Source of the DNA: an uncultured Collinsella sp.
GTDB lineage: Bacteria > Actinomycetota > Coriobacteriia > Coriobacteriales > Coriobacteriaceae
Direction: 5' to 3'
Assembly: GCA_934668875.1 (NCBI GenBank)
Contig: CAKUON010000002.1
Location: 124,001-188,000, forward strand
DNA: 64,000 bases
The position numbers were made by a program, and so were the translations under genes. Of this stretch, positions 1-8,507 are shown one piece after another. Within the stretch, counting starts at the first letter, position 1. Each line of letters opens with the position of its first letter. The notes beneath the pieces are model-generated. The model saw only the letters and a program-made list of their open reading frames with translations, made no database searches and was not told the origin of the DNA.

Positions 1-16
1 TGCCGCGATCTGCCAT
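1..16 (-). CDS. 5' end of a leftward gene, truncated by the window edge
   Basis: On the minus strand an ATG at 16 opens the reading MADRG and runs off the window. It is preceded by a strong ribosome binding site (GAGGAGG, about 5 bases before the ATG). Only five codons are visible, so no product can be named. The call rests on the ribosome binding site, the start codon and the upstream palindrome at 92-109, which could control it. Confidence 0.5.
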
Positions 17-91
17 GGAAACCTCCTCATCCGCGGGCTTTTTGCCCACCGTCGGCCGTCAACCGTATGCTTTCGCACCTCTATAACTTTA

Positions 92-109
92 GTTCACTTT
101 GATGTGAAC
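92..109. promoter_or_regulatory. Palindromic operator candidate in a divergent promoter region
   Basis: GTTCAC-TTTGAT-GTGAAC is a perfect 6-bp inverted repeat with a 6-bp centre. It lies between the leftward gene ending at 1 and the rightward acyltransferase. A minus-strand TATAGA (80-85) sits where a -10 box would place the palindrome over the -35 region, consistent with repression of the leftward gene. The regulator is unknown. Confidence 0.35.
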
Positions 110-202
110 GCGCGCTTGAGGTTGCGCCAGCAGCAAGCATTCACAGGAGCAGGCGGCTACAATGAATACGTGCTGATTATTCTCGTCATTGGATGATGTT
201 TT

Positions 203-2413
203 ATGGAACAATTCCCGCAATCGAGCCCACGCGGCCGACGCCGCACGGGCAACGAACCGGCGCCGCACGAACGTCCGCGGGCCGAGCGCCGCACCGGCGG
301 CTCGCGACGCGCCCCGAGCCCTCATCGTGCGCCCGCCAACAAAGCGGACCATGCCAGCGCCGCCACCGCAGACCAGACGCCCGCTCGTCCCAAATCCCGC
401 TACATTCCCGCCCTCGACGGCCTGCGCACGCTCGCCGTTGTCGCGGTGGTGCTCTATCACCTCAACCTCACATGGGCTCAGGGCGGCCTGCTTGGCGTCA
501 CGATCTTCTTTGTGCTTTCGGGCTATCTGATCACGCGCCTGCTGCTCAACGAAGTCGCCAAGACCGGACGCATCGACCTCAAGAGCTTCTGGATTCGCCG
601 CATCCGCCGCCTGTTCCCCGCCGTAGTGACCGTCGTGGTGGTGACCTGCGCGCTGTGCACGATCTTTAACCACGTGATGCTCACCAAGATGCGTCCCGAC
701 ATCCTGCCGTCGCTGCTGTTCTTCAACAACTGGTGGCAGATTGCGCAGGACGTCTCGTACTTCAACGCCTTGGGCGATCCCTCGCCGCTCACGCACTTTT
801 GGTCGCTCGCCATCGAGGAGCAGTTCTACCTCATCTGGCCGCCGCTGCTCCTTGCCATGGTATCCATGCATATGAGCAAGCCCAGCACGCGTCGCGTGGT
901 CCTGGGCCTGGCTGCTGTTTCCGCCATCGCCATGATGGTGCTCTACAACCCTGCCGCCGACCCCAGCCGCGTGTACTACGGCACTGACACCCGTGTGTTC
1001 TCGCTGCTGCTGGGCGCCTGGATGGCCTTTATCCCCGATCGCGACCTGGCGCCGGTGCGCCTCGCGCGTCGCCTGGGGCTCGACCGCCTCGTCGCCAAGC
1101 ACGACAAGAATGCCGAAGACAAGCAGAGCACGACGGCCGACGATGCAGCCGAGACCGCCCCGATGCAGCCGAGTGCCCTCGTGCGTTTTTGGTCCTCGCC
1201 CGCATCCATCGATGTGTTGGGCGTTGTAGGCCTGATTGGCCTCGCCGCTATGGTCGCACTCACCAACGGCTACACCGCGTTCCAGTATCGCGGCGGCACG
1301 CTGCTGTGCTCCATCCTCACGCTCATGGTCATCGCTGCCTGCGTGCAGCCCCAGGGAATGGTTGCCCGCGCGCTATCCGCCGAGCCGCTCGTATGGGTTG
1401 GCAAGCGCTCGTACAGCATCTACCTGTGGCACTATCCGCTGTTGCTGCTCATGAACCCGGTCGCCAACATCAACGATACGCCCTGGTGGCAGTATATTTT
1501 GCAGGTACTGCTGGTGGTAGCCGTCGCCGAATGTTCCTATCGCTTTATCGAGACGCCGTTTAGGAAGGGCGCCTTTGGGCGCACTGTCTCCGAGTTCCGC
1601 GATGGCACCACCACGCCTGCCAACTGGGTGCGCGCGCATATTCCTGCGTGTGCCACTTGCGGCATCGTGCTTGTCATCGCGCTGGGCGGTCTGGTCTTTG
1701 TGCCGGAAACCTCCGCGCTCAGCGGCGAAGGCGCCGAAGTCCTCAACAAGGAAGCTAAAAACGCCGCGCCCACGGACCAACAGGCAGCCGACGACACCGA
1801 CAAGGACAACGATGGCTTCCCCGATGGCTCCTACGACCTGCTCATGATCGGTGACTCCGTGTCGCTACGCGCCGTGGACGCCTTTGACGGCGTATTCCCC
1901 CACAGCCACATCGATGCCGAAAAGGGCCGCCAGTTCGATGCGGGCCGCGCGACATTTGAGGGTTATATCCAACAGAACCTTGCCGGCAAAATCGTGGTCT
2001 TTGCCCTGGGCACCAACGGCTTGGTGACCGATGACCAAATCGATGCCATCATGGCCGATGCGGGAGACAAGCGCATTGTCGTGTTTGTAAACACGCGCAG
2101 CCCGCAGCCGTGGGTTGGCTCGACCAACCAAGCCATTGCCAACGCCGCCACGCGCTACAAGAATGTGCGCGTTATCGACTGGTACGGATACAGCGCCAAC
2201 CGAAATGACCTGTTCGATGGCGACGGCACGCACCTGTCGACCACCGGTGTGACCGAATACCTCAACTTGATTCACGACGCGGTCAAGAAGGACCTGCCCG
2301 TACACCCCGAGGATCACGTCAACGACCCGCAGCCGGCGGCCGTCAAGTCTGCCACCGACGCGCTCGTCAATGCCCTCGCCTTCAAGCCGCACAAGCTGGG
2401 CACCGACAAGTAA
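203..2413 (+). CDS. Membrane acyltransferase with C-terminal SGNH domain (OafA/YrhL type)
   Basis: Predicted integral membrane O-acyltransferase of 736 residues that would acetylate a surface polysaccharide or peptidoglycan. After a long basic, Pro/Arg-rich cytoplasmic N-terminus, the acyltransferase-3 domain begins near residue 68 with RYIPALDGLRTLAVVAVVLYH, including the conserved Arg and His. It continues through about ten membrane segments to roughly residue 500. The extracytoplasmic C-terminal third has SGNH-hydrolase hallmarks: MIGDSVS (block I Ser), ALGTNG (block III Asn) and DGTHLS (Asp-x-x-His). This two-domain layout is the known OafA form, in which the SGNH part completes transfer to the glycan. 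The ATG at 203 lacks a strong ribosome binding site, so a start further downstream in the basic tail is possible. The acceptor is not inferable. Confidence 0.85.
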   Translation: MEQFPQSSPRGRRRTGNEPAPHERPRAERRTGGSRRAPSPHRAPANKADHASAATADQTPARPKSRYIPALDGLRTLAVVAVVLYHLNLTWAQGGLLGVTIFFVLSGYLITRLLLNEVAKTGRIDLKSFWIRRIRRLFPAVVTVVVVTCALCTIFNHVMLTKMRPDILPSLLFFNNWWQIAQDVSYFNALGDPSPLTHFWSLAIEEQFYLIWPPLLLAMVSMHMSKPSTRRVVLGLAAVSAIAMMVLYNPAADPSRVYYGTDTRVFSLLLGAWMAFIPDRDLAPVRLARRLGLDRLVAKHDKNAEDKQSTTADDAAETAPMQPSALVRFWSSPASIDVLGVVGLIGLAAMVALTNGYTAFQYRGGTLLCSILTLMVIAACVQPQGMVARALSAEPLVWVGKRSYSIYLWHYPLLLLMNPVANINDTPWWQYILQVLLVVAVAECSYRFIETPFRKGAFGRTVSEFRDGTTTPANWVRAHIPACATCGIVLVIALGGLVFVPETSALSGEGAEVLNKEAKNAAPTDQQAADDTDKDNDGFPDGSYDLLMIGDSVSLRAVDAFDGVFPHSHIDAEKGRQFDAGRATFEGYIQQNLAGKIVVFALGTNGLVTDDQIDAIMADAGDKRIVVFVNTRSPQPWVGSTNQAIANAATRYKNVRVIDWYGYSANRNDLFDGDGTHLSTTGVTEYLNLIHDAVKKDLPVHPEDHVNDPQPAAVKSATDALVNALAFKPHKLGTDK

Positions 2414-2414
2414 T

Positions 2415-2470
2415 CCGGCAGCTAGGGACGTTCCTTTTATGCCGGCACCTGGGGACGCTCCTGCGACAAG
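2415..2470. repeat. GGGGAC-type intergenic repeat, copy 1 (short)
   Basis: Directly after the acyltransferase stop codon, CCGGCAGCTAGGGACGTTCC and a following TGCCGGCACCTGGGGAC match the start of the longer repeats at 14745-14982 and 18470-18640. The CCGGCA/TGCCGG arms can form a short hairpin. It appears to be a truncated member of that family. Confidence 0.6.
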
Positions 2471-2475
2471 CGAAA

Positions 2476-2512
2476 GCCGCCCCTGGGCTGTCAATTCCAG
2501 TCCAGGGGCGGC
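2476..2512 (+). terminator. Stem-loop terminator after the acyltransferase gene
   Basis: A perfect 11-bp stem (GCCGCCCCTGG with CCAGGGGCGGC) surrounds a 15-base loop about 60 bases after the stop codon. No T-run follows, so termination strength is uncertain. Confidence 0.5.
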
Positions 2513-2536
2513 TTCGTAACAACATGCCAAGGGGCT

Positions 2537-2766
2537 GTGGGCAAAAAAGGGCAAATATGAGTACTGTTGCCATTTTAGTAGCAGGCAAATCCGCCCAAAA
2601 TGGCGCCCGAGCGATCCCTGTAAACCCCTAGAGCGGCCAACCTAGCTGGACTAAAGCCTGTTGAGGCGAATTTTAATGTACACACTCTAGATTATGTATA
2701 TTATCTTCTTGCATATAAATGCTATCGCCCTAGCAACAGTACTCATATTTGGCATTTTTTGCCCAC
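2537..2766. repeat. 230-bp element bounded by 34-bp inverted repeats
   Basis: Arms at 2537-2570 and 2733-2766 are inverted repeats of 34 bp with two mismatches; both contain GGGCAAA and ATGAGTACTGTTGC. The interior of about 160 bp is AT-richer than the surroundings and shows no credible coding. It fills the gap between two convergent genes and resembles a MITE or other non-autonomous palindromic element. Confidence 0.6.
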
Positions 2767-2803
2767 TGCTATATAACTAACCCCCTATAGCAAGCAAAAA
2801 ACA

Positions 2804-2826
2804 GGCCGCAGTCCATCGCTACGGCC
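2804..2826 (-). terminator. Rho-independent terminator of the NRAMP-related gene
   Basis: On the minus strand GGCCGTAG pairs with CTGCGGCC (8-bp stem, with a G-T pair) and is followed by TGTTTTTTGC. It lies 24 bases beyond the transporter's stop codon. Confidence 0.75.
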
Positions 2827-2849
2827 CGCTCGAAGCCCCAAAAGAGACG

Positions 2850-4112
2850 CTAGACGCTGTAACCCATCGCCTGCAGCACAAACATGACAACTGTCAGCAC
2901 CGTAATCACGCCGATGGTCGCCCACGTGAGCACATTCCACACGCGGCCGTTGCGGTTGGCACCCATAATGTGGCGATCGGCGGCGATAACCACCTGAAAC
3001 ACCAAGACCACGGGCAGCAGCACACCGTTAATGACCTGCGAGGTCATCATAATCTGGAACAGATCAACACCGGGCATAAGCACCAGCACGGCCGAGATGC
3101 CAATAATGGCGGTAATGATGCCGCGGTAGACCGGAGCCTCGTCCCAGCTGCGATCGGCGCCGCGCTCCCAGCCAAATGCCTCGCAGATGGCGCTGGACGT
3201 AACACCCGGCAGCACGCAGGCGGCCAAGAAGCTCGCGGCGACCAGGCCCGAGGCGAACAGCACCGTCGACCACTGGCCGGCAATAGGCTCCAACGCGCGA
3301 GCGGCGTCGGCAGCATCGCTAATTTGGATACCCGCCGGGAACAGCACCGTGCCGGTCGTGATAATGATGAAGCCGGCGATGATGTCAGCAGCGATCGAGC
3401 CGCTTACGGTATCGATGCGCTGCAGCACGATATCGTCCTCGCCCGCGTTCTTATCGACCACGTTGTTCTGCGCCAGGAAGATCATCCACGGCGCGATGGT
3501 GGTACCGATCGTCGCGACCACGAGCGACACGTAGTTGGGATCGTTTTGAATGTTGGGGACGACCAAGTCGACCGCGACCTCACCCCAGTTGGGACCAGCC
3601 ATAAACGCAGCGACGATATAGGTCACGAACACGCAGCTCACCAGCAGTAAAATCTTCTCGATGCGCTGGAAACTGCCCGACATGGTAAGCATCCACACCA
3701 GCAGCGCCACGAGCGGCACCGAAATGCTCGCCGGAACGCCAAACAGGGCAAGGCCGCTCGCGATACCCGCGAACTCCGAGATGGTTACGGCGGTGTTGGC
3801 GATCAACAGCGCCGCCATGGCCAGCACGCTCTTGCGCACGCCAAAGCGTTCGCGGATGAGCGATGCCAAGCCCTTACCCGTGACACAACCGCAGCGTGCC
3901 GCGGTCTCCTGCGTCACGATAAGCAGCACGGTCATGACGGGAAGCATCCAGAGCATCTTGTAGCCATAGCTGGCGCCCGCACTGGAATACGTGGCGATGC
4001 CGCCGGCGTCATTACCAGAAAGCGCCGCCAGCAGACCGGGTCCCATGGCGCCAAAGATGGCGGCAATGGTCAGCTTTTGCTTGGTGCTCGGCTTTTGCTT
4101 CGTGTTTTGCAC
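2850..4112 (-). CDS. NRAMP-related metal transporter, probably magnesium-type (NRMT-like)
   Basis: A polytopic inner-membrane transporter of the SLC11/NRAMP fold, about 420 residues. In helix 1 the usual DPGN motif is replaced by GNDAGG (about residues 33-38). In helix 6 the usual metal-binding MPH motif reads APW (about 207-209), so the soft-metal-selective Met is Ala. Loss of that Met is the published signature of NRMT proteins, the Mg2+-transporting branch described from Eggerthella, another coriobacterium. I chose the GTG at 4112, eleven bases past the MgtE-like stop codon, because AGGTGG precedes it. An ATG at 4175 would overlap the upstream gene by 55 bases. Co-transcription with the MgtE-derived gene supports Mg2+ as substrate. 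Confidence 0.75.
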   Translation of the reverse strand: MQNTKQKPSTKQKLTIAAIFGAMGPGLLAALSGNDAGGIATYSSAGASYGYKMLWMLPVMTVLLIVTQETAARCGCVTGKGLASLIRERFGVRKSVLAMAALLIANTAVTISEFAGIASGLALFGVPASISVPLVALLVWMLTMSGSFQRIEKILLLVSCVFVTYIVAAFMAGPNWGEVAVDLVVPNIQNDPNYVSLVVATIGTTIAPWMIFLAQNNVVDKNAGEDDIVLQRIDTVSGSIAADIIAGFIIITTGTVLFPAGIQISDAADAARALEPIAGQWSTVLFASGLVAASFLAACVLPGVTSSAICEAFGWERGADRSWDEAPVYRGIITAIIGISAVLVLMPGVDLFQIMMTSQVINGVLLPVVLVFQVVIAADRHIMGANRNGRVWNVLTWATIGVITVLTVVMFVLQAMGYSV

Positions 4113-4120
4113 GCGACCAC

Positions 4121-5965
4121 CTATCCCATGACCGACATGGTGAGCAGCACCGCAGCGGTACAGTACGCCACGCACGAGATCATGACGGCAATGACGTTCA
4201 TGGCGGTACCCGACGTATTGAGGTCGTGCTCATCGCGCCAGAACAGCACCATCAGATAAATCACGGCACTCATGTTGCTAACCAGGCAGATGATGGCCGC
4301 AATGTTAAAGCATCCGGTAAAGAGCAGCTCCTCGAACATGGGGGCATCGGGGAACGCGGCGGTGCGCACCAGCTGAGCGCACAGGTAGGTCACGAGCGAA
4401 AGGATCAGACCCATGCCCGTGCTCTGGAAGAAGAATCCCAGGTACGGTTTGGGCTCGTCGTCGTGGCCGTCATACTCGAGGAAGTAGTTCTTGACGAACG
4501 ACACCATGCGCGAGGCGGCCAGCAACACGAGCGGCATGGCACACATGGGAAACACCACCAGATGTGCGGAGCCCAGCGCCGTCCCCAGCACCGTTGCCAT
4601 GATGCACGAGGCGATGCCCCACACGACAACCCAGTACTGGCGATGCACAAACCAGCTGAGCACGTTCGTCGAGTCGTCCGACGCACTGTCGCCCGAGCCG
4701 ATGCCGGCGATCTGCAGGTCCTCCTGATGCTCCTCGGCGATAACATCCATGGCGTCGTCGAAGGTCACGATGCCCAAAATGTGACGGTTCTCGTCGCAGA
4801 CGGGGATGGCGACCAGGTCGTACTTGGTCATCTCGTCCGTCACGTCTTCCTGGTCCTCGTCGGGCGACACGTAGACCAGGTCGCGATAGGCGAGCTGGCC
4901 CAACGTGGCGTCGCGGTCGGCCACGATCAGCGTGCGCAGCGAAAGCACGCCGGTCAGCATGCCGCTCGGGTCCTCGGTATAGACGTAGTAGACGCTCTCG
5001 AAGTCCTCGTCGAGCTGGCGAATCGCCTCGATGGCGTCGCCGACCGTCGCCGTAGCAGGCAAGGACACAAACTCCGAGGTCATAATGCGGCCGGCGGTGT
5101 TGTCCTCATACCCCAGCAGGTTACGAATCGCCTTCTCCTCCTTGACGCCCATCAGGCGCAGGAGCTTCTCGGCCTTCTCGTAGCTGAGCTCGTCGATCAG
5201 GTCGGCGGCGTCGTCCGGGTCCATCATGGCCAGCATCGACGATGCGTCGGTGTCGGACAGGCCCTCGAGCATCTCGGTCATAAGCTCGTCGTCATCGAAC
5301 TCCGAGATGGCCTCGGCTGCCTGGGCGGTATCGAGCTGCGCGAACACCTGTGCACGCAGGCGCGGGTCGAGTTGCTCGATAATGTCGGCGATGTCGGCAG
5401 GATGGAGCTCGCCAAGCGTCTTGTGCGACACCGAGAGCTGGATGTTCTTAGTCGAGCGGTCGAGCAGGTCCATGTAGGACCAAGCAATGATGTCCTCACT
5501 GAGCGGCTTGCCCAGGTGCTTCATAAAGCCCTCGACGACATGCTCGAGCGCGGGGCTGATGGCGCGCAGCAGGCCGCGAGCGCCAACCTCGGCACCCAGC
5601 AGGCGCAGCTGGTTTTCGCCCGACATGGAGAACTTGATGTCGTTTACGCGCACGACCTTCATACCCTGCGTGTCGACGATCTGCTTGTTGAGCACGTCGC
5701 GCGCGAGCAGAAGCTCGGTCGGCTGCAGGTACGAAAAACGGATTTCGGTAGCCGACGTCTTAAGGTACACGCCCGTCTCGTCGATACGATCGACCCATTT
5801 GCGCCAGCTGATCATAAACGGCGTCTTGCCGGGACCGCGGAACGCGAGCGACGTCACGTGCGGAAAAACTTCGCCGGTAGCAATGCCAAAATCGTTGACC
5901 ACGCCGAGCTTCTCGCCGTCGACGTCCAAGACCGGCAGTTTGAGCATCTCACTCAGATAATTCAA
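4121..5965 (-). CDS. MgtE-derived protein: PRC-like, MgtE-N, CBS pair, atypical membrane domain
   Basis: 614 residues. The first ~150 look like two PRC-barrel-like units. An acidic, helical MgtE-N domain follows (LHPADIADIIEQLD onward, with DPDDAADLIDELS), then a CBS pair (GRIMTSEFVSLPATATVGDA; VAIPVCDENRHILGIVTFDD) and about four to five membrane helices. In MgtE channels the N and CBS domains sense cytoplasmic Mg2+. The membrane part here lacks the conserved pore motifs of MgtE that I would expect, so it may regulate or partner the NRAMP-related transporter rather than conduct Mg2+ itself. The start is a TTG at 5965 with GGGGAG six bases upstream. The gene is first in a two-gene operon with a leader of about 200 bases. 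Confidence 0.7.
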   Translation of the reverse strand: MNYLSEMLKLPVLDVDGEKLGVVNDFGIATGEVFPHVTSLAFRGPGKTPFMISWRKWVDRIDETGVYLKTSATEIRFSYLQPTELLLARDVLNKQIVDTQGMKVVRVNDIKFSMSGENQLRLLGAEVGARGLLRAISPALEHVVEGFMKHLGKPLSEDIIAWSYMDLLDRSTKNIQLSVSHKTLGELHPADIADIIEQLDPRLRAQVFAQLDTAQAAEAISEFDDDELMTEMLEGLSDTDASSMLAMMDPDDAADLIDELSYEKAEKLLRLMGVKEEKAIRNLLGYEDNTAGRIMTSEFVSLPATATVGDAIEAIRQLDEDFESVYYVYTEDPSGMLTGVLSLRTLIVADRDATLGQLAYRDLVYVSPDEDQEDVTDEMTKYDLVAIPVCDENRHILGIVTFDDAMDVIAEEHQEDLQIAGIGSGDSASDDSTNVLSWFVHRQYWVVVWGIASCIMATVLGTALGSAHLVVFPMCAMPLVLLAASRMVSFVKNYFLEYDGHDDEPKPYLGFFFQSTGMGLILSLVTYLCAQLVRTAAFPDAPMFEELLFTGCFNIAAIICLVSNMSAVIYLMVLFWRDEHDLNTSGTAMNVIAVMISCVAYCTAAVLLTMSVMG

Positions 5966-6170
5966 TGGTGCTCCCCATCATTATTCCTGCGGATCGCGGC
6001 AAAACGGGCACGCCATCCGTGGACAATTGGATATGTATACGCATGCGCGGGCGGCACGCCGCTCGACGCTTACACCCCGTGCATGCGCAAAAAGCACCTG
6101 CATGGGGTCATCGACTGTATGGTCGAGGTTTGGATTTCACCTGCAACCTTTCTCTTGACCCTCATTAACC
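5966..6170 (-). promoter_or_regulatory. Structured 5' leader of the magnesium operon, possible riboswitch
   Basis: About 205 bases lie between the likely transcription start (~6170) and the TTG. Read on the minus strand, the leader begins GTTAATGAGGGTC, loosely like the GUUAGGUGAGGCUC opening of the M-box. It can form a GGTC...AGGTT / AACCT...GACC helix and a long CCCC-TGCA / TGCA-GGGG hairpin. Later M-box core motifs are not convincingly visible, so the class is undecided. Confidence 0.35.
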
Positions 6171-6176
6171 GCAGTA

Positions 6177-6185
6177 ACTATAGCA
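6177..6185 (-). promoter_or_regulatory. Extended -10 promoter element for the magnesium operon
   Basis: The minus strand reads TGCTATAGT, an extended -10 (TGn plus TATAGT). No good -35 is seen, as is usual for extended -10 promoters. It would start transcription at about 6170. Confidence 0.45.
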
Positions 6186-6272
6186 TCAGCATCGCGCTGC
6201 GGCACCGAATTTATGCGCTGCACATTGCAGGCATACCAAACGCTGACGTATCCGTGACATAGCCGTTGGGGA

Positions 6273-7679
6273 CTACTCCGTGGTTTCGTCGTCCTCGGCG
6301 AGTTGGGGGAACACGGCGTTCTTGGGCATCGTGACCTTCGTCAGCGAGGTGAGCTTTTTGCTCAGCGACGTGTCCGTCTTGACCAAGTCGCTGAGCGTCA
6401 CGATCTTGTAGCCGTCCGCAACGAGGCCGTCGATAATCTGCGGCAGCGCCTCGAGCGTCTGCTCGGCGCACTCGTCGCTATCGGTGAGCAGCACGATATT
6501 GCCCGGCGTCACCGAGTCGAGCACCGTCGAGACCTGCTCGTCGGCACCATTGAGCAACCAGTCGCCCGAGTCGATATTCCACGAGACCACGGCAGACACC
6601 AGGTCCATCGAGTCAATCCAATTTTGCTCGTCAAAAGCGGCGTAAGGGGCACGCAGCAGCATCGTCTTGACGCCGGTTGCCGACTTGATGGCGTCGGTTC
6701 CCTTCGAGATCTGCATGCGCACTGTCTCGCGATCCTCGCCCTTGAGCGAATCGTCGCTGTAGCTGTTGGAGCCGACCTCGCACCCGGCGTCGACAATCGC
6801 CTTGGCCGTGGCGGGCGAGGCCTCGGCGGCATCGCCCGAAAGGAAGAACGTGGCGCTCACGCCCTTCTCCTTGAGCACCTGCAAAATCTGCTTGGTGGCA
6901 CCGCTCGGTCCCTCATCAAACGTCAGGGCCACAACCTTCTCGTTGCCCTTTGGCGCCACGCTGGCGCAGGCAACCACACAATCGGTGGCGGGCACAACCT
7001 CGCCACGGTCCTGTGTCTTGCCCGATTGCTCGCCGACCCACACCTCGGAGCGACCCTGGACGCCCCACGTCTGCACATACTCGATGGCGCCCGTGCCCTC
7101 GACCTTCAGCTTGGGCTCGATGGTCGTGGCCTGCACCTCGTGCTTCTCGTAGATGTTGCGGCCGTCTTTGACCGTCACCTTCTCGCCGCCGGCAAGTTCG
7201 CGGCTATCCCATTTGCCCTGCTTCACACGCTTGCCGTCAACCTTCACCGACAGCTTTTCGCCCCCGTGGCGCTTGAGCACGCTGTCGTCGACGGCTAGCA
7301 GGTCGCCCGCATCATAGGCGTCGGTCAACTCCTGGTCGTCGATAAGATTCTGCAGCGTAGAACCCACGCGCACCGCGGTCTTTTGTCCGTTGAGCTCCAC
7401 GTCCACGCTGCGGTTGACGTAGCCCACGACGGCAGCGATAAACAGCACGAGCGCGCAGCCCACGGCGATGAGCGCATAGGGCAGACGGGATGGACGGCGA
7501 GGCGAGCGCCCGTTGCCAATGCGCGCGCTGCGGTCGCTAAACCCGCGGCTATGGTTGAGGTACATCGCGCCGGGCTTACGACGGCGTTTGCGCTGGCCGC
7601 TGGGCAGCTGCCCCAGGTCGCGGCGAGCCGTCGGACGCGCACCGGAGTGCCCGTTTAAGTTGGATCCGTTTTGGCGCAT
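6273..7679 (-). CDS. Membrane-anchored polysaccharide-deacetylase-like protein with altered active site
   Basis: 468 residues: a basic cytoplasmic tail, one membrane segment (~67-88), a DUF348/G5-like linker, then a NodB-homology domain (~245-440). NodB enzymes remove acetyl groups from cell-wall glycans using an Asp-His-His metal site. Here motif 1 is TFDEGPS (first Asp kept, second Asp to Glu), motif 2 is SNSYSDDSL where H-S-x-x-H is expected, motif 3 is RAPYAA, motif 4 DSGDW is kept, and motif 5 reads LLTD instead of LLHD. Both metal-binding His and the motif 5 His are absent, so it is probably catalytically inactive or uses altered chemistry. The ATG at 7679 has a GGGGGAGGG site. Confidence 0.75.
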   Translation of the reverse strand: MRQNGSNLNGHSGARPTARRDLGQLPSGQRKRRRKPGAMYLNHSRGFSDRSARIGNGRSPRRPSRLPYALIAVGCALVLFIAAVVGYVNRSVDVELNGQKTAVRVGSTLQNLIDDQELTDAYDAGDLLAVDDSVLKRHGGEKLSVKVDGKRVKQGKWDSRELAGGEKVTVKDGRNIYEKHEVQATTIEPKLKVEGTGAIEYVQTWGVQGRSEVWVGEQSGKTQDRGEVVPATDCVVACASVAPKGNEKVVALTFDEGPSGATKQILQVLKEKGVSATFFLSGDAAEASPATAKAIVDAGCEVGSNSYSDDSLKGEDRETVRMQISKGTDAIKSATGVKTMLLRAPYAAFDEQNWIDSMDLVSAVVSWNIDSGDWLLNGADEQVSTVLDSVTPGNIVLLTDSDECAEQTLEALPQIIDGLVADGYKIVTLSDLVKTDTSLSKKLTSLTKVTMPKNAVFPQLAEDDETTE

Positions 7680-7700
7680 GTGCCCTCCCCCATAAACACA

Positions 7701-7730
7701 GCGAGCCGGAGCAACATGTCTCCGGCTCGC
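7701..7730 (-). terminator. Stem-loop between PRC-barrel and deacetylase-like genes
   Basis: A perfect 11-bp stem (GCGAGCCGGAG / CTCCGGCTCGC) lies 21 bases after the PRC-barrel gene's stop codon, followed on the minus strand by TGTGTTTATG. It probably ends or attenuates the upstream transcript. Confidence 0.5.
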
Positions 7731-7751
7731 CTCCCATCATTTGGTACGTCG

Positions 7752-8507
7752 CTATTTGCTAGCTTTTGACGAGCCCCCGCTCGCCTTTTGGTATTCGTCC
7801 TTAAAGGCCTTGAACATGCCGCGCGTTTTGCCGAGCTGCTTGCCCAGCGCGCGGCTGCCCTTGTCCACGGCGACCGATCCCTTGTCATCGAGCACCTTGG
7901 CGCCCTTTTTGACCTTATCGCCCACCACGACACTGGCCTCGGCAGCCTTTGCGGCGGCGCCGCCCGAATACCCGAGCGCCTTGACCTCGTCCGAAACGAT
8001 CATCGCGCCGTTCTCATAGCCGCGCAGCATCGTCGGCGGCACCTGCGTGTCGCCGACAAGCACGCTCGAAGCGGCACCGGCAGTCACATAGAACATCTGG
8101 ACGATGCCCGAGCGCGGCTTGAACTCCACGTCAGAGCAATAGCCCACGGCGTCGCCCGACTCCGTGCGCACGTCCATACCAACCCAGATGATGCAATCGT
8201 CCAGGTTAATGTCGAGGCGCTTGGCCGCGGCGGCATCGTAGGTGTCCTTGGCGTCATCCACCGCGATAGCACCCTCATAGACGCCGATGGCATCGAGCGC
8301 CACAAAACGGTCGGGACGCTCGATCATGCCCGCGATATCGGACTGGCGAACCATAAAGCCCACCACGCGCGTTCCGCCCGGAGTAAAGACCGGAAAGTGT
8401 ATCTTTCCGAGCTTTTTAGGGCTACGTGGCGTGCCGTCCTTTTTAGTGCGCTTGTCCTCGGTGGGCTTGCGATAGATCTTGGCGCCGACAAAATCCCCGG
8501 CGCGCAT
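7752..8507 (-). CDS. PRC-barrel domain protein
   Basis: 251 residues, no signal peptide or membrane segment. The N-terminal ~80 residues (MRAGDFVGAKIYRK...GKIHFPVFTPGGTRVVGFMV) and a second segment around 105-160 (IIWVGMDVRTESGDAVGYCS) have the short beta-strand pattern of PRC-barrel domains, which usually bind RNA or act as adaptors. The C-terminus is Lys/Ala/Gly-rich and probably disordered. Its ATG overlaps the stop of the YtxH-like gene by one base (TAATG), indicating translational coupling. The MgtE-derived protein at 4121-5965 also carries PRC-like units, but no functional link is shown. Confidence 0.65.
   Translation of the reverse strand: MRAGDFVGAKIYRKPTEDKRTKKDGTPRSPKKLGKIHFPVFTPGGTRVVGFMVRQSDIAGMIERPDRFVALDAIGVYEGAIAVDDAKDTYDAAAAKRLDINLDDCIIWVGMDVRTESGDAVGYCSDVEFKPRSGIVQMFYVTAGAASSVLVGDTQVPPTMLRGYENGAMIVSDEVKALGYSGGAAAKAAEASVVVGDKVKKGAKVLDDKGSVAVDKGSRALGKQLGKTRGMFKAFKDEYQKASGGSSKASK

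Noticed and set aside
4226..6262. 678-codon plus-strand reading opposite the MgtE-derived gene
   Set aside because: Composition rich in His, Arg and Gly typical of antisense in GC-rich genes; the minus-strand frame has clear CBS and MgtE-N domains.
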